A stretch of 64,000 nt of DNA from contig JAVTVX010000016.1 of assembly GCA_033439265.1 (NCBI GenBank), forward strand, positions 2,400,501-2,464,500, written 5' to 3'. The notes beneath the pieces were generated by a model. It was given only the letters and a program-made list of their open reading frames with translations, did no database searches and had not been told where the DNA came from. Below are positions 11,595 through 22,961 of this stretch, in pieces. The stretch comes from Dillenia suffruticosa. Taxonomy: Eukaryota; Streptophyta; Magnoliopsida; Dilleniales; Dilleniaceae. Positions within the stretch are counted from its first letter, which is position 1. Each line of letters opens with the position of its first letter. Position numbers and translations under genes: made by a program.

Positions 11595-13231
11595 AGTGAG
11601 TGGAGTGCAATGGTATGATTGTGTGATAAATGAGGGGTGAATGTGGGAAAGTCAAAATATATCTCGTAAACAATACTTTATATGTAAAAACATTCTCAAT
11701 AAATCAGGTAGTTCACAAATTATGCATCCACATCAATCATTCCTTTAGAAATTCACAAGGGTCCCATCGAAATCACTTCCGTCCTGAGTTTGGCCGAACC
11801 CAGACGGAAGCCCGCCAAGGGGTTTTCTATTTCTGTATTTCAAAATACTATCTCATTCCTTGGCGTTGGCTCGTACCTCACTGGGGTGCAATCCGGATAA
11901 TCCGACATGGCAGAGAAGAAGCCGCGTACATCTCTCTCGCAATAAAACCCCACCCACGTCACCCCGTCGGGTCGCTCCATGGAGGGAATGACTATAGCCA
12001 TTAACTACTAGCACCATACATTTCTCAAATATGTCATTTCTCAAGTCATGTGCCATAATTTCTAGCAAACAATCGTCAATTTCATGTCATAACAATTCAT
12101 AGAGCAATATCAAATCACATATGGCACATATGCATTTATAAATACAATGGATGCATTTATGCTGCACAATCCAGTCCAGACATCCCACAATCACAAAACA
12201 ATTTATATAAAACATATAAAAATCTTACAAAATCATTTATAAAACAATTTCAAACTCATTTGCTCATTTATAACACAATAAACCATTCACTCACCTCTAG
12301 AAAGGGTATTCACTCTCTATTTTTCAATCAAATTCGAATTGATTCCTTTCCAGCCCCCAACAGCAGATTTAACCTAATCAATAATCCACAATTTCAACTC
12401 AAATTCCAAGGAAATTTATTCTAATCAACCCAACAAGTTCCTAATTTCATCCAACATATTTCTTTCGTATTAATCAACCTAAATTCACGTAGAATTTAGA
12501 CGTAACCCTCGAAATCACATATCAAATTCAGGAAAATGCATTCTCTTCAAATTCCACACATTTTCAGAACATATATAAAATCTCTCATTCTAAATTTAGC
12601 CTAAATCCACTCAGTTATTGCATGCATCTAAAAAAAATTCCTCACCTAGGGTTTTCGCAACTCGTAGCCCTAACGTTCGTGCGTCTACAATTCAGTCTGG
12701 GACCTACAGTACTTTTAGACCGACACAAAATTTATTAATTAGGCTTAAATTACCAAGAGAATCAAAACCCCTAACCTATTGATCAAAAATCGACCCTTAC
12801 CTATGCAGTGGAAGAGTCGCGGCCTAGGGTTCTCGGATACCTCTCGCCACTGCCAGCTTGGGGCTTCTGCAAAGGTTGCAGAAGGGTGGCGCTCATAGGG
12901 AGCAGCGCGCGTGAGCAAGCAAAGGAGAGAGTGACCGTCGCGCGCGAGCAGGAGAGAAATTGAGGCGGTCACACGCTCGCGGGAGGGAAGCTGTCGCGTG
13001 TGGCTGGAGAGGGAAGCTGTCGCGTGCGAGCGAGCAAGCAAGGTGAGAAACTGTCGTGTGTGCGGGAGAGAGATGGAGCAGAGCACAAAATCGAGAGAGG
13101 GAGAGAGATGAAAGAGAGAGCTGCGGTGGTGGCGTGCGGTGGTGGACAGTGACAGAGAGGGAGGCGGAGGGTGAGAGAGAATCGGGAGAGGGAGAGAATG
13201 AGAGAGAGAGAAGCGGGAGGAAGAGAGAGAG

Positions 13232-13256
13232 AAATTAGGGCTTTTTGCCCTAATTT
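13232..13256. other. LTR terminal stem-loop with TTAGGGC stem (LTR1)
   Basis: AAATTAGGGC and GCCCTAATTT pair perfectly around a TTTTT loop. Related stem-loops lie close to the same LTR end at 20,029-20,052, 35,467-35,490 and about 43,171-43,191. Confidence 0.7.
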
Positions 13257-13396
13257 CACTCTTGGGGAGAGTGCAGCCTTTTGGTCTAAAACGCTGCATT
13301 TCCTTCCCCCCTCTATTTTATTTTTTTAATTTATTTTTATTTTTTAATTTATTTTTATTTTTTTATTTTTTTTATTATTATTTTTTTAGGTATTAC

Positions 13397-15888
13397 TGTC
13401 AAGCCCCGATTCTCGGATAGACCACGCAACAGTCGTCGCGTTGTCTCGGTACATGGGCAGAACCTCCCCTTATACTGAGACTCCGCAAGGCTACAAATCA
13501 GTTCAAAACTCATCCAATACACAATTCCATCAGAAATGAGAAAATCATATAACAATACACATATAAAGGACCCATCCGGTCCGTCCCTGTACACACGAGC
13601 ATGCGTCGACACACAAATGGGGCGGGGGTTCCTGTACATGCATGCATGCAGAATTGGTTATCCAAGCCGTTCCAGAATTCTCAGCACAATTAACACATTT
13701 AAAACAAAAGAAATCTCAAATCATAATTGCAGAATTTTACTAACACTCGCACGAAAAAACGAGTTAGCGTCAATAAAATCCAAACGGTATGAGATGTACA
13801 GAACTTCACAAATCCAAAAGAAAGTATTTAAACTCAGAATTTCAATCCAAATGTCTCAAATGAGAGTTTAAAAGAAAATACACAAGTTCCGTACAAACCA
13901 TGTAAGGATTCCATCAATACTTGCTCTTATGTATGAAACAAGTATTAATTTAATCCATACCAAAAGAATTATACAAGTCTTTCATTCCATGGATTTCAAA
14001 ATCAACCAAAATGAACTTGCATCTCTATGTACCTACACAAGTCAACGGAATAAATGTTCCCAAGCTCTAATTTCTGTCGCAGATCTAAACTTCCTCTGAA
14101 AAATGTTAAAGGAAGGGGTGAGTATTGGGAAATACTCAGTGAGTGGAGTGCAATGATATAATTGTGTGATAAATGAGAGGTGAATATGGGAGTGTCAAAG
14201 TATATGTCAATCAACATTTCATATATATCGAAACATTTTTCAATAAATCAGATAATTCGCAAAGTATGCATCCACATCAAGTATTCTTTCAGAAAATCAC
14301 AAGGGTCTCATCGAAATTACTTCCGTCTTGCGTTTGGCCGAACCAAGACGAAAGCCCACCAAGGGGTTTTCCATTTCAATATTTCAAACACTACCCCCTT
14401 CCTTGACGTTGGCTCGGACCTCCCCGGGGTGCAATCCGGATAGTCCGACGTGGCAGAGAAGAGGCCGCATATACCTCTCTCGCAATAAAACCCCAACCAC
14501 GCCACCCCGTCAGGTCGCTCCGTGGAGGGAATGATTATAGCCATTAACTACTAGCACCATGCATTTATCAAATATGTCATTTCTCAAGTCATGTGCCATA
14601 ATTTCTAGCAAACAATCATCAATTTCATGTCATAGCAATTTATAGAGCAACATCAAATCACATATGGCACATATGCATTTATAAATACAATGGATGGATT
14701 CATACTTCACAATCCAGTCCGGATATCCCACGATCACAAAACAATTGATATAAAACATGAAAAATCTTACAAAATCATTTATAAAACAATTTTAAACTCA
14801 TTTGCTCATTTATAACACAACGGACCATCCACTCACCTAGGGAGGGTATCCACTCCCTACACCCTATCAATACCGGAGAAATCTCCTTTCAAGCTCCAAT
14901 GGATTGTCCTAAAGCAACAATAACAATTCTCAAGTCATTCCTCCTCCAAATTCAAGGGTTCACAAACTTTTCTAATTTCATTTAAACCCAAATTTCTAAC
15001 ATTTTCTTGTTCTTGTTCTCATTTTACCAATTTATCATCATTTACTTCACATACTATTTTACATTCCAATTTCCCTTAAATTTCCATTCTCAACAAAATA
15101 GGCAACATCAATTAATCACAACAAACTTTAATTTTGGGTAACATGTCGATACAAATCATAAACCCTAACATATTCTCTCATCTTAAACAGCCTACATTTG
15201 ATCTATTATTGAAGGTACATAGAAATGTCCCTCACCAGGGTTTCTCGCATTTCAAGAACCTAACTTCCTGCACCATTCATTTCAGTGCAAAACCTGTAAC
15301 GTTTCCAATTTGAAACAAACGTCAGCAATTAAACCTAGCCACTAAGGACACTCCTGAAGCATTTACCCAGAACTGTCATCCTTACCTATGCGATGCTTAG
15401 GGTTTTCAAAGGCTTACTGCTGCTGCTGGCTTGAAGCTTCTGCGAAGGTTGCAGAAGGGCTCTCGACAGAGAGAGCAGTGCGCAAACGAGCGAGAGAGAG
15501 TGAGACCTCTGCGAGCTATCACGCGCAGAGAGGATGAGTGCTTTATTCACGCGCAGAAGAGAGAAAACAGAGGGGGAAGCGGTTGCGCACGATGGTCGGA
15601 GGCGGAGAGAATGGCGGAGATTTGAAAAAGAATCGAGAGAAACAGGGAGATGGAGATTCAAGAGAGAAATAGAGAGTGAGAGAGAATGAGAGAAACAGAG
15701 AGGGAGGGATTGAGGGCGAGAGATGAGAGAGTGACGGGAGAGTGAGAGTGATGGGGGTTGAGGTTTTGCGGGAATGAAATTGGGGAATTGGGAAAGTGGG
15801 GGAAAAGGGAAGAGAGAGAGAGAGAGTGTGTGTGTGTGTGTTTTGTTGACTTTCTTTCTTTTTTTTAATTTTTTTTCTCGATATTACA
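13397..15888 (-). mobile_element. Inner gypsy solo LTR nested in LTR1 (LTR2)
   Basis: It starts TGTCAAGCCCCG and ends ATATTACA (TG..CA), about 2.49 kb, and is clearly related to LTR1 over most of its length. Its own duplication is ATTAC at 13,392-13,396 and 15,889-15,893. ATTAC is the terminal sequence of LTR1, so LTR2 entered 1 bp before the end of LTR1 in the same orientation. Without that reading the two look like a tandem LTR pair. Confidence 0.85.
14120..14137. other. LTR stem-loop GAGTATT..AATACTC (LTR2)
   Basis: Identical 18-bp stem-loop to the one in LTR1, again followed by AGTGAGTGGAG. The surrounding sequence is more diverged than the stem-loop. Confidence 0.7.
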
Positions 15889-15899
15889 ATTACAGCTAC

Positions 15900-16462
15900 C
15901 ATATGTTAACTGGCCCGTTAATTTGTTGTATGTTCTTGATTTGGGTGTTAAATGTCACGAATAGGGTTGATTGAAAATGTGAGGGGCCAGTAAATTTTTT
16001 TACGTCAAGCCTTTTTTTTTTCTGACTCTTGTGAACTGAAGGTAACTGCATATTTCTTTTGTCAGTTCTTCTTTTGTTCACCTCTTGTTCTGGCCTTGTT
16101 GAATTACTCAATTGGGTCCATCTTGCTCAATTTGTTTTCTTTCCTTTTTCATAGCTGTCCTTAATGTGTAGTTGTAATCTTCTATAACACTGTTTTCTTT
16201 GCAACGCAGTTTTGATTTTCAAACTTTCATTAGAATTTCCCTCCCCCTCCCCTCACCAAACTAGTTCATTTGAATTTCCTACAGTGGGGATTATTCTCTT
16301 CTACGTGTTCCTTTTTTGAATTGATATCAACTAATGGATGCTTTCTGTTAACCATTCTTTCCAGGCTGTATGCATTGAAACCTCGACGATGAATGCAGTT
16401 ATTTATTATTTTTTTAATTCTTTTTTCAATCTTGAGCATGACCAATATGGCTTTCCTTATAG
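15900..16462. other. Notchless intron sequence
   Basis: T-rich sequence between the solo LTRs and the next Notchless exon. No exon seen. Confidence 0.45.
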
Positions 16463-17377
16463 GGTCATGGGCATTGGGTTAATTCCCTAGCTCTGAGCAC
16501 TGAATATGTCCTTTGTACTGGGGCTTTTGATCATACTGGAAAGCATTACAAAAGTCCAGAAGAAATGAAAGAGGTACCATCTTATTATCTTGTTTCTGAT
16601 TCAATCAGCACTGCACTAACATCTTTTTTTTCCATTCTCTGTATGCCTATACATAACATCTATATGTATTTTATTTGTATTATAAGGCATCTGCATTTTA
16701 TTTGTTTTATACTGATGTCAAGCTAACTCTCTCTCTCATTATTAGGTATCATTAGAAAGATATAACAAGATGAGAGCCAATGCTCCTGAGGGACTGGCTT
16801 CTGGGTCAGATGATTTTACCATGTTCCTATGGGAACCTTCTGTCAGCAAGCATCCAAAGTGTTGGAATATGCCCATTATGGGCATTGGAATGGGGTAACT
16901 CCCATCCTTAATTACCAATTAACCAACCATCAATTGGTAACCCCCCACCAATTAAGTGAATTGGTCTTACCTTCTTTGGGTGAGAGGGAACAATGAAAGA
17001 AACTCTCATTCTCCTACCTTGTGGGGTGGAAAGCAGCCATGGGTAACAATGAAGGTGGCTAGGGTTCTGCACAATGCTCTAGAGAGAGAAAATCGAGAGA
17101 GGGATGGAGATTTTCGCGTAGGAAAATCTCCCAACGTTAAACGATTCACCAGACATGAGGGTTGAGGCGTTGTGACACTGTGGTGGTGATTCGATTAACC
17201 TCGTGATCACCATCCCGACTGCGAAATCGGATCAAGGAACGTGCCACTTGAAGGTTCTACGAATTAAGGTATCCTAAACCCGATCTATTTTATTTTTCGA
17301 AAATTATTGTATGCTTCCGCTGCATGAGAATCCTAATTAAATCCAACACAAAGATTCGCATGACAGGTCATCAACAG
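16463..17377 (+). pseudogene. NLE1: Notchless (NLE1) relic, central WD exons
   Basis: Exon 16,463-16,573 (37 codons, AG acceptor, GT donor) contains GHGHWVNSLALSTEYV and AFDHTGK. The next exon starts at 16,746 and contains SGSDDFTMFLWEP, a WD-repeat end typical of Notchless. It is cut at 16,859 by a 489-bp copia solo LTR and resumes at 17,354 with RMTGHQQ before the GT donor at 17,378. Removing the LTR and one CAAAG copy restores an open 46-codon exon, so the LTR hit coding sequence that was still intact. The following exon (the repeat between HQQ and FRGHVGP) was not found. Confidence 0.85.
16860..17348 (+). mobile_element. Ty1/copia solo LTR inside a Notchless exon
   Basis: A 489-bp sequence begins TGTTGGAATATGCCC and ends AAATCCAACA, both typical copia LTR ends. 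It is flanked by CAAAG at 16,855-16,859 and 17,349-17,353. It contains the common TGCTTCCGCTGCATG string of such LTRs near the 3' end. No internal sequence remains. Confidence 0.9.
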
Positions 17378-18400
17378 GTAAATCTTCCTTTGCTTTCATT
17401 CCGATGGAATTTCTTGGGTCTAATTGCAGTAAAATGTTTAGCATTGTCCAATTAGTGGAGCAGCCTGAAAATTTTTTTAGAGGGGTCAATTACCCAAAAT
17501 AAAGTATTTTTTAAACAAAATATGCAGACAAGGTTTTTCCTTTCAATATTGATGGGTCATTTGAACCCACAAGCCAAAGGGTGGCTCTGTCCTTGTGTCC
17601 AATGATGAACAGAAGGGTCTGCTATTTTTTTCCTCTTTATGTTGTTCATTTTCTTTGTCCAAAATAATCTTTCAAACTTTACCAAAGAAAAAAAGGTCTT
17701 CTCCTAAAATTTCTACTCTCTCTCTCTCTCTCTGAGATGTGATTTCTTAGTAAATATGACTGCTTTGGTTACTGTATTGTGGATAGAGTCTGCCGCTTTT
17801 TTTCTATTTCGTTTTCTATACTTGGGATGCTTTTATAGGACAGGATCTATCAAAAAGCTTCTTGTTGTTTGAAACGGTACCTTGCTTGTAAATCTACCTT
17901 ATGTGTGAGAAAAGAAAAATCATAGGCAGATGTGTACGGCTGCTCTTTTGATCGGATATTTGACAACATTCCGAACAACGAACAACCAACTTACACACAA
18001 AATCCCACTGATCTTCGCCAATTGGACCCAAAAGCTCCTAGACCTCGAGATTTTTGCCCGGTTAGAAGGGAAGCAAAATGTCACCATCGGCGCTGCTTGT
18101 TCTGGAATTCCAGTGGTGAGATCCGGACCTTGACAAGAGGATTCCAAACACCAAAATCTGAACCCAAAAATCTTAAAACCCCACTTCTTTAACTCTCAAA
18201 TCTACTCACTTCCTGTCGGAACCTTTGAGCTGCCACTGGAAACTCGGGCTTGCTGATGGCAATGCTTTTGCCCTGGGTAGGTGGTGGTTAGACCAGAGAG
18301 GGAAGAATAGAGAGAGAAAGACAGGAGTCCTACCTACGAGAGACTTTTCTCTTGGTGCATGTTAACAAGCATCGTGCACCCGAGAGAGAGGCATCCTCCA
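17378..18400. other. Notchless intron with unidentified sequence
   Basis: It holds a CT microsatellite (17,718-17,741). A less AT-rich stretch, 17,930-18,190, is open in more than one frame and could be part of a captured gene or retroelement, but I do not recognise it. Its donor-like and acceptor-like signals are unconvincing. Confidence 0.3.
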
Positions 18401-18990
18401 TGTTTGAAATTTAAGCAAAAAACGGGGACTATCTTTAACAGAAGATATCATCTCTTGCTTATGACTTCATGGCTTTAATATCTGAAACAGACAAATTAAA
18501 CAAGTAGTTCACGAAAGCAAGATATATAAGATTTTGTGGTATGGGAAATGAATCACTCACTCAAAAAAATTACAAAAAAAATCTGCTTTTATTCATGTTC
18601 TTACAACAAATTGGTATCAAAGCCTGAAGATCCAAGAAAGATTCTGCAATTTTTGAAATACGGATGATAATTTTTTCTATTATCAATTTTAATGCAGTCC
18701 AAATCCCTATTTTTACAGGAGAAAATTATGATTTCTAGTGTGTCAAAGTGAAAACTCTTCTTGAGTCATTAGATGTGTGGGAGCTTGTGAAAATTGGAGT
18801 CGGAGAGCCAGAATCACCCGCAACTTTGACGGCGGGTAAAAGTGAAGAATTTATTACACTATATGCGCATGCGGAAACGTATAAAATAAAAGTTCGGAAT
18901 TTTTGGTATAAATACCTTAATATGTATGGTTCCAATAAATCAATCGAAACCGCAAACTCCCATGTACGGATCGCTTAGTTAGGATGATGA
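18401..18990 (+). mobile_element. Copia fragment: putative LTR end, primer site, start of gag
   Basis: A possible short LTR (about 18,401-18,608) has a TATA-like AGATATATAAGA and ends TTACAACA. TTGGTATCAAAGC (18,611-18,623) fits the initiator-Met-tRNA primer site. Downstream, about 18,715-18,850 encodes the copia gag start: GENYDF, stop, CVKVKTLLESLDVWELV; the Trp after Phe is a TAG. Gag similarity then fades and the rest of the element is absent. Confidence 0.55.
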
Positions 18991-18999
18991 TCACGAACG

Positions 19000-19890
19000 A
19001 ACCACCACCATAGATCTACAATACCTCAACCCAATTTCAGTTTCTTGTAGAATTTGCATTCTCTCTTAAAATGGTCTTTCTTTCCACAGAAGAAACGGGA
19101 CTTGTTTTTCTTGTTGTTGTTCTTGCTATTGGTAGGTCCATCTTTAGAGAAATTGTTATATTTTCTTTTCTTTGCTCCGTTCTTAGCGCTAGACTCAACT
19201 TGGTTTATCTTATTTTCAGACTCCAAAGCATATTTATTTTCACGATTTCGAGTTTCCTCTTCAATTTGAATATGTTTTAGAAGTTGGTCTATAGTAAAAT
19301 TTTCAGAAATAAGCAACAATTTCTTTCGATAATTGTTCTAAATGGATGGTAATTTTGAAATAAGTGTAGCCACTTGTAATTATTAAACACTTCTACTTTT
19401 AGATCATTGAGTCTAGACACCAAGAGTAGTAATTCATCTACTTAATCCATGACAGATTTATTATCCACCATTTGAAACTCAAAAAATTTCATACTAAGAA
19501 ATCTGTCTGTATCTTGTTTTACAGAAGTATACTTGTTCTCCAATACTTTCCATATTTCTTGTGGGGTCTTGAGTGAACGAAACAAATCATAAAGTCGATC
19601 AGATAGAGAATTCAGAATGAAATCCCTGTAACGAACTTTATCATCTTGACATTTCTGACGAATGGTTTTGATTTCATCAGTATTACTTTCACTCGGTTCT
19701 GGAATGATGGTAAGTTCGGACTCAGAAGATAGACAATATTCAACTCGATAAGAAATAAGAGTAGTTTATCCTTCCAGCGAGTAAAATTTGTTCCATCAAA
19801 AAGATCAAGTTTGAACATATTCGGGTTGATCATCTTGTTGAAACAGAATCAAATCCAGTACCTTCCATTGTAGAATAATTTCCTTAAGAT
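19000..19890 (-). pseudogene. Copia gag remnant on the minus strand
   Basis: Two open pieces of one gag. About 19,612-19,860 contains LFDGTNFTRWKDKLLLFL, the start of a copia UBN2-type gag; 19,026-19,319 contains a zinc-knuckle-like FFCGKKDHFKREC in which the first Cys is Phe. Between them the frame is broken by shifts and stops. Capsid and nucleocapsid roles are known for the family. Pol is missing; the fragment stops near 19,000, next to the plus-strand copia fragment. Its LTR lies upstream and was split by the chromovirus (19,891-20,000 and 38,250-38,493). Confidence 0.7.
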
Positions 19891-20000
19891 TGTTGGGAAA
19901 GTTTAAGGATTACGAAAAATGAAAATTATCAAAGGACTTGCACGTGAAATAGTCACTGTCCTTAAGAAAATTATGCCTCCATTATGTTGTTGGTAGGGTT

Positions 20001-22663
20001 TGTAATACCAAAAAAAAAAAACATTCTGGATTAGGGCTAAAAAGCCCTAATCTCTCTTTTTCCCCTTCTCTCTCTCTCTTTCTCTCTCTCTTTCTTTCTC
20101 TCGCTCTTCGTCCCTTTCTATCCCGCAGCCGCACCTGATTCACCACCGCTAGCACCGCCGCTCGCCACCGCACCTAGCCGTCGCTGCTCCTTCCTTCCCG
20201 CGAGCGCACCATAGCCGCCTCGCCTTCCTCCCGTGAACGCTGCCCCTCTGCGAGCGCGACTGCACCCGAGTGCTCCCTTGCGCGGCCTCCCTGCTGCGGG
20301 CGCCGTCTTCCCACGAGCACGCCACTGCATGATCACCACTGCGCAGATCCTCCCTCCACGTGAGCGTTGCCTCCTCGAGCCAGTGCTAGCCTTGCGTACG
20401 ATCTCCCGCGACTCTGCACAAGCGCGCGACCCACTGCACAAGCGCGCATGCCTCACAGGGCATGATCCTGTCGTGAGCGCTCGCCTCAGCTCGTAAGCGC
20501 ACGATCCAGCTCGCGAGCGTGGGCCCTAGCCCTTGAGCAGGCCAGCCCACCAGCAGCCCAAAGCCCAGTCCAGCCCGCAGCCCATTGCAACCCCCGGCTT
20601 ATTGCGGCCCGCGAAGCCCACTGCGGCCAGCAAGCCGGGCTGAGAGCCCACGAGCCCGCGAGCTCACCAGCCTGCCGGCCCGCGAGCCCGCAAGCCCACG
20701 ACCAGTTGTTCCCTTCGAGAGCTTACCCGCATCTTCTTTATTGTAGGTAACGACTATAATTGGATGAATACAAGGGTTTGGTGTTAGAAATTTAGTTGTT
20801 GCTAATATATTTCAAATTTGAAAATATTACAGATTTTAGATCAATCCGACAGGCGAACGACGGTTAGATCTGAAACCCGAGGAACCCTAGGTGAGAAAAA
20901 TGCACTCACTTCAAAGTTCGAATAAATTTTATTGATCTTAAGTTGAATTTAAAATCGGAATTTATATATCTATTCGGAAATGTGTTAAATTCGAGAAAAA
21001 TTAAAAAAATAAGAAATATTGGAAATTTGATTATCGGTGAGTCAAATGATTTGAAATTCGATGGTTTGATTAGTTTTGTCTTTTGCAGATTTGAGAAGTC
21101 AATTAGTTTAATTTGAAAAATAGGGAGTGACCACCCTCTCTAAATGTGAGTGAAACTCTAATCTCTTGCATAAAATAGTAAAACGTGTTTTCTGTCGTAT
21201 TTTCGATAAAACATGCTTTTGATATGCATTGATCTGACGTATGATATTGAATTTCAAATCCGTTTTGTGATTATTGGAGTGTTTTGAATTATATTTACGA
21301 TAATTATGCATCTATGGTTTGAAATGAAACAATAATTGTGTCATTACTTAAAAATTTAAAATTTCCTTTTCTACCGTTGCATTGATATGTTGTTTGAAAT
21401 GATTCGATGAAACGTATTGGCACGTAGATTCGAAATGTTTTGATGAATTATGTGGGTTGGATGCCCACTGGTTATGCGATGATATGATATTACTTGTGGG
21501 ACGTTGTGCCCTTATGATACTATGATGATTTCGTAGCTACGAAGGACGTTTGTAGAGACACAGGTTGCCCGGATACGCTTCTGTAGGAGGTATCCACAAA
21601 CGTCATTTATTTTAAGGGCTATAGACGCGGCCGGTTGAACCCACGTAGGGGGAGGACGTGTGTGACGCCACCGTCTAGCACCGGGCGGAGTCCTATACAC
21701 GATGATGAGTTAGCCCCAGCGAACTCATGGCCAACGTCGGGATAGAGAGTTTTTTAAAGTCTATGCATAATAAAACTCCCGATGCGTTTGTCTTTGGTCG
21801 CGGTTGACCTTTGCCAGGATTATTTTTGGCTCGCTCTGATATTACTTGATTTTAAATGGATGCATATATGTTTGTTATCATGTGATTGATTAAATGATTT
21901 CAAATTGTTAAACATATCTTGTTTGGTTGCGAAATATAAATTTTTGTTTCGAATAATTTTATTTGACATTCCAATAGTTCACCCACACTATTTATGCTTG
22001 ATATTATCCTCTCACTCACTGGGTATCTTCCCATGATACTTACCCCTCCATTTTCTCTCCTCTAACAGGATTATTGTTGTGCTGGAGCGACACTTCAGAT
22101 CTTAGAGATTTTGGTAGATCTGGGTGATAAATGACGGTGAGGTTTAAGTTAAATTTGAAATTGAATTTCGTACTTCATTTCGACCCTCAAGGTCTTGATA
22201 TTTAGGTCCATAGTTGGCCGTGTATATTATGAGATAACTGTATAACTTATGAGTAGTTGTGTGCATACCTTTCGTTTTGGTTCATTTTACTCGCATTGAG
22301 GCATCTATAAGCGTTTTAAACTGTCTACTTGGGAAATGTGTTATACATTATATAAACTTAGATCCGATCGGTGTGGTGGCTGTTCATGCTCTAGTTAGGC
22401 ATGACAGTAGAGGTCTGTGGCTAGGACTGCTAGAAATCTTATAGCCTTGCGTTGTCCTGAATGTTTGGAGTTGAATTTGTTAATTTTGAAGAGGCCGAGA
22501 TGGCCATTTGTTTAAATTACAGGTTGATTTTTTATTATACAGTTTTAATTGTACACGGGAAATCTCCGTTTTATGGCGAGATTCTGCCAGATTTTCTATA
22601 AAAATACAGCCGACATCCAGGGGTAACGGGCGGCTGTTCACGATCCCGGTTTGGGGCGTGACA
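20001..22663 (+). repeat. 5' LTR of the chromovirus
   Basis: 2,663 bp, TGTAATACC..GGGGCGTGACA. It begins with a poly-A stretch, a hairpin with TTAGGGCT/AGCCCTAA arms, a CT tract and a GC-rich segment of about 600 bp (20,110-20,720), then turns AT-rich. A second hairpin (GTATC..GATAC) lies at 22,021-22,041. Confidence 0.92.
20029..20052. other. LTR terminal stem-loop (5' LTR)
   Basis: GATTAGGGCT and AGCCCTAATC form a perfect 10-bp stem around AAAA. It is kept at 35,467-35,490 in the 3' LTR, where the loop is AGAA. Confidence 0.75.
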
Positions 22664-22670
22664 GTTTTAT

Positions 22671-22682
22671 TGATATCAGAGC
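22671..22682 (+). other. Primer binding site, initiator Met-tRNA type
   Basis: TGATATCAGAGC begins 7 bp after the 5' LTR; it differs at one base from TGGTATCAGAGC, the usual complement of the initiator Met tRNA 3' end. The difference is G to A. Confidence 0.8.
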
Positions 22683-22961
22683 CCTCTAGGTTGGAGAAAA
22701 AGATGAGAGTAAAAGTCTTCCCAAGTATATGCAAAGTTCTCAATGCATTAGAGAGTTTCATACAATCATTTAAAGTCTCATACTTGGCCATTGGCTTATA
22801 AGTTCATCTATTTTATGGAGTTGTATACATAACGCATCAAACCCATTATTTCGCATACAAATGCTTTGAATTATAGTTCATTTGTTTTAGGGGGTTAGTT
22901 ACGAGCAACTAACCCTAATTCTTGATTTTATCTAATAATAAAGTATTCTTTTCGTAGAATT

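Larger units (their letters stand above)
10839..15894 (-). mobile_element. Outer gypsy solo LTR, interrupted (LTR1)
   Basis: LTR1 consists of 10,839-13,396 plus a single base at 15,894. It starts TGTCACGTCCCG and, once the inner insertion is ignored, ends GGTATTACA, so on the minus strand it runs TGTAATACC..GTGACA. The flanking duplication is GCTAC at 10,834-10,838 and 15,895-15,899. No internal region is left, as expected after LTR-LTR recombination. It shares LTR motifs with the Tekay-type element at 20,001 (hairpins at 11,577 and 13,232, GA-rich and GC-rich blocks) but is a different subfamily. It lies in the Notchless intron. Confidence 0.85.

Noticed and set aside
10839-15894. Two-LTR circle integration as an explanation of the adjacent LTRs
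   Set aside because: The two nested target duplications (GCTAC and ATTAC) and the single leftover base explain every junction without it.
17930-18192. Overlapping plus-strand frames with near-normal codon appearance
   Set aside because: Could be a captured exon, but no domain or reliable splice sites are recognisable, so no gene is called.
20029-20052. TTAGGG/CCCTAA arms as telomere-like sequence
   Set aside because: Single units in a hairpin, not a tandem array; they belong to the LTR.
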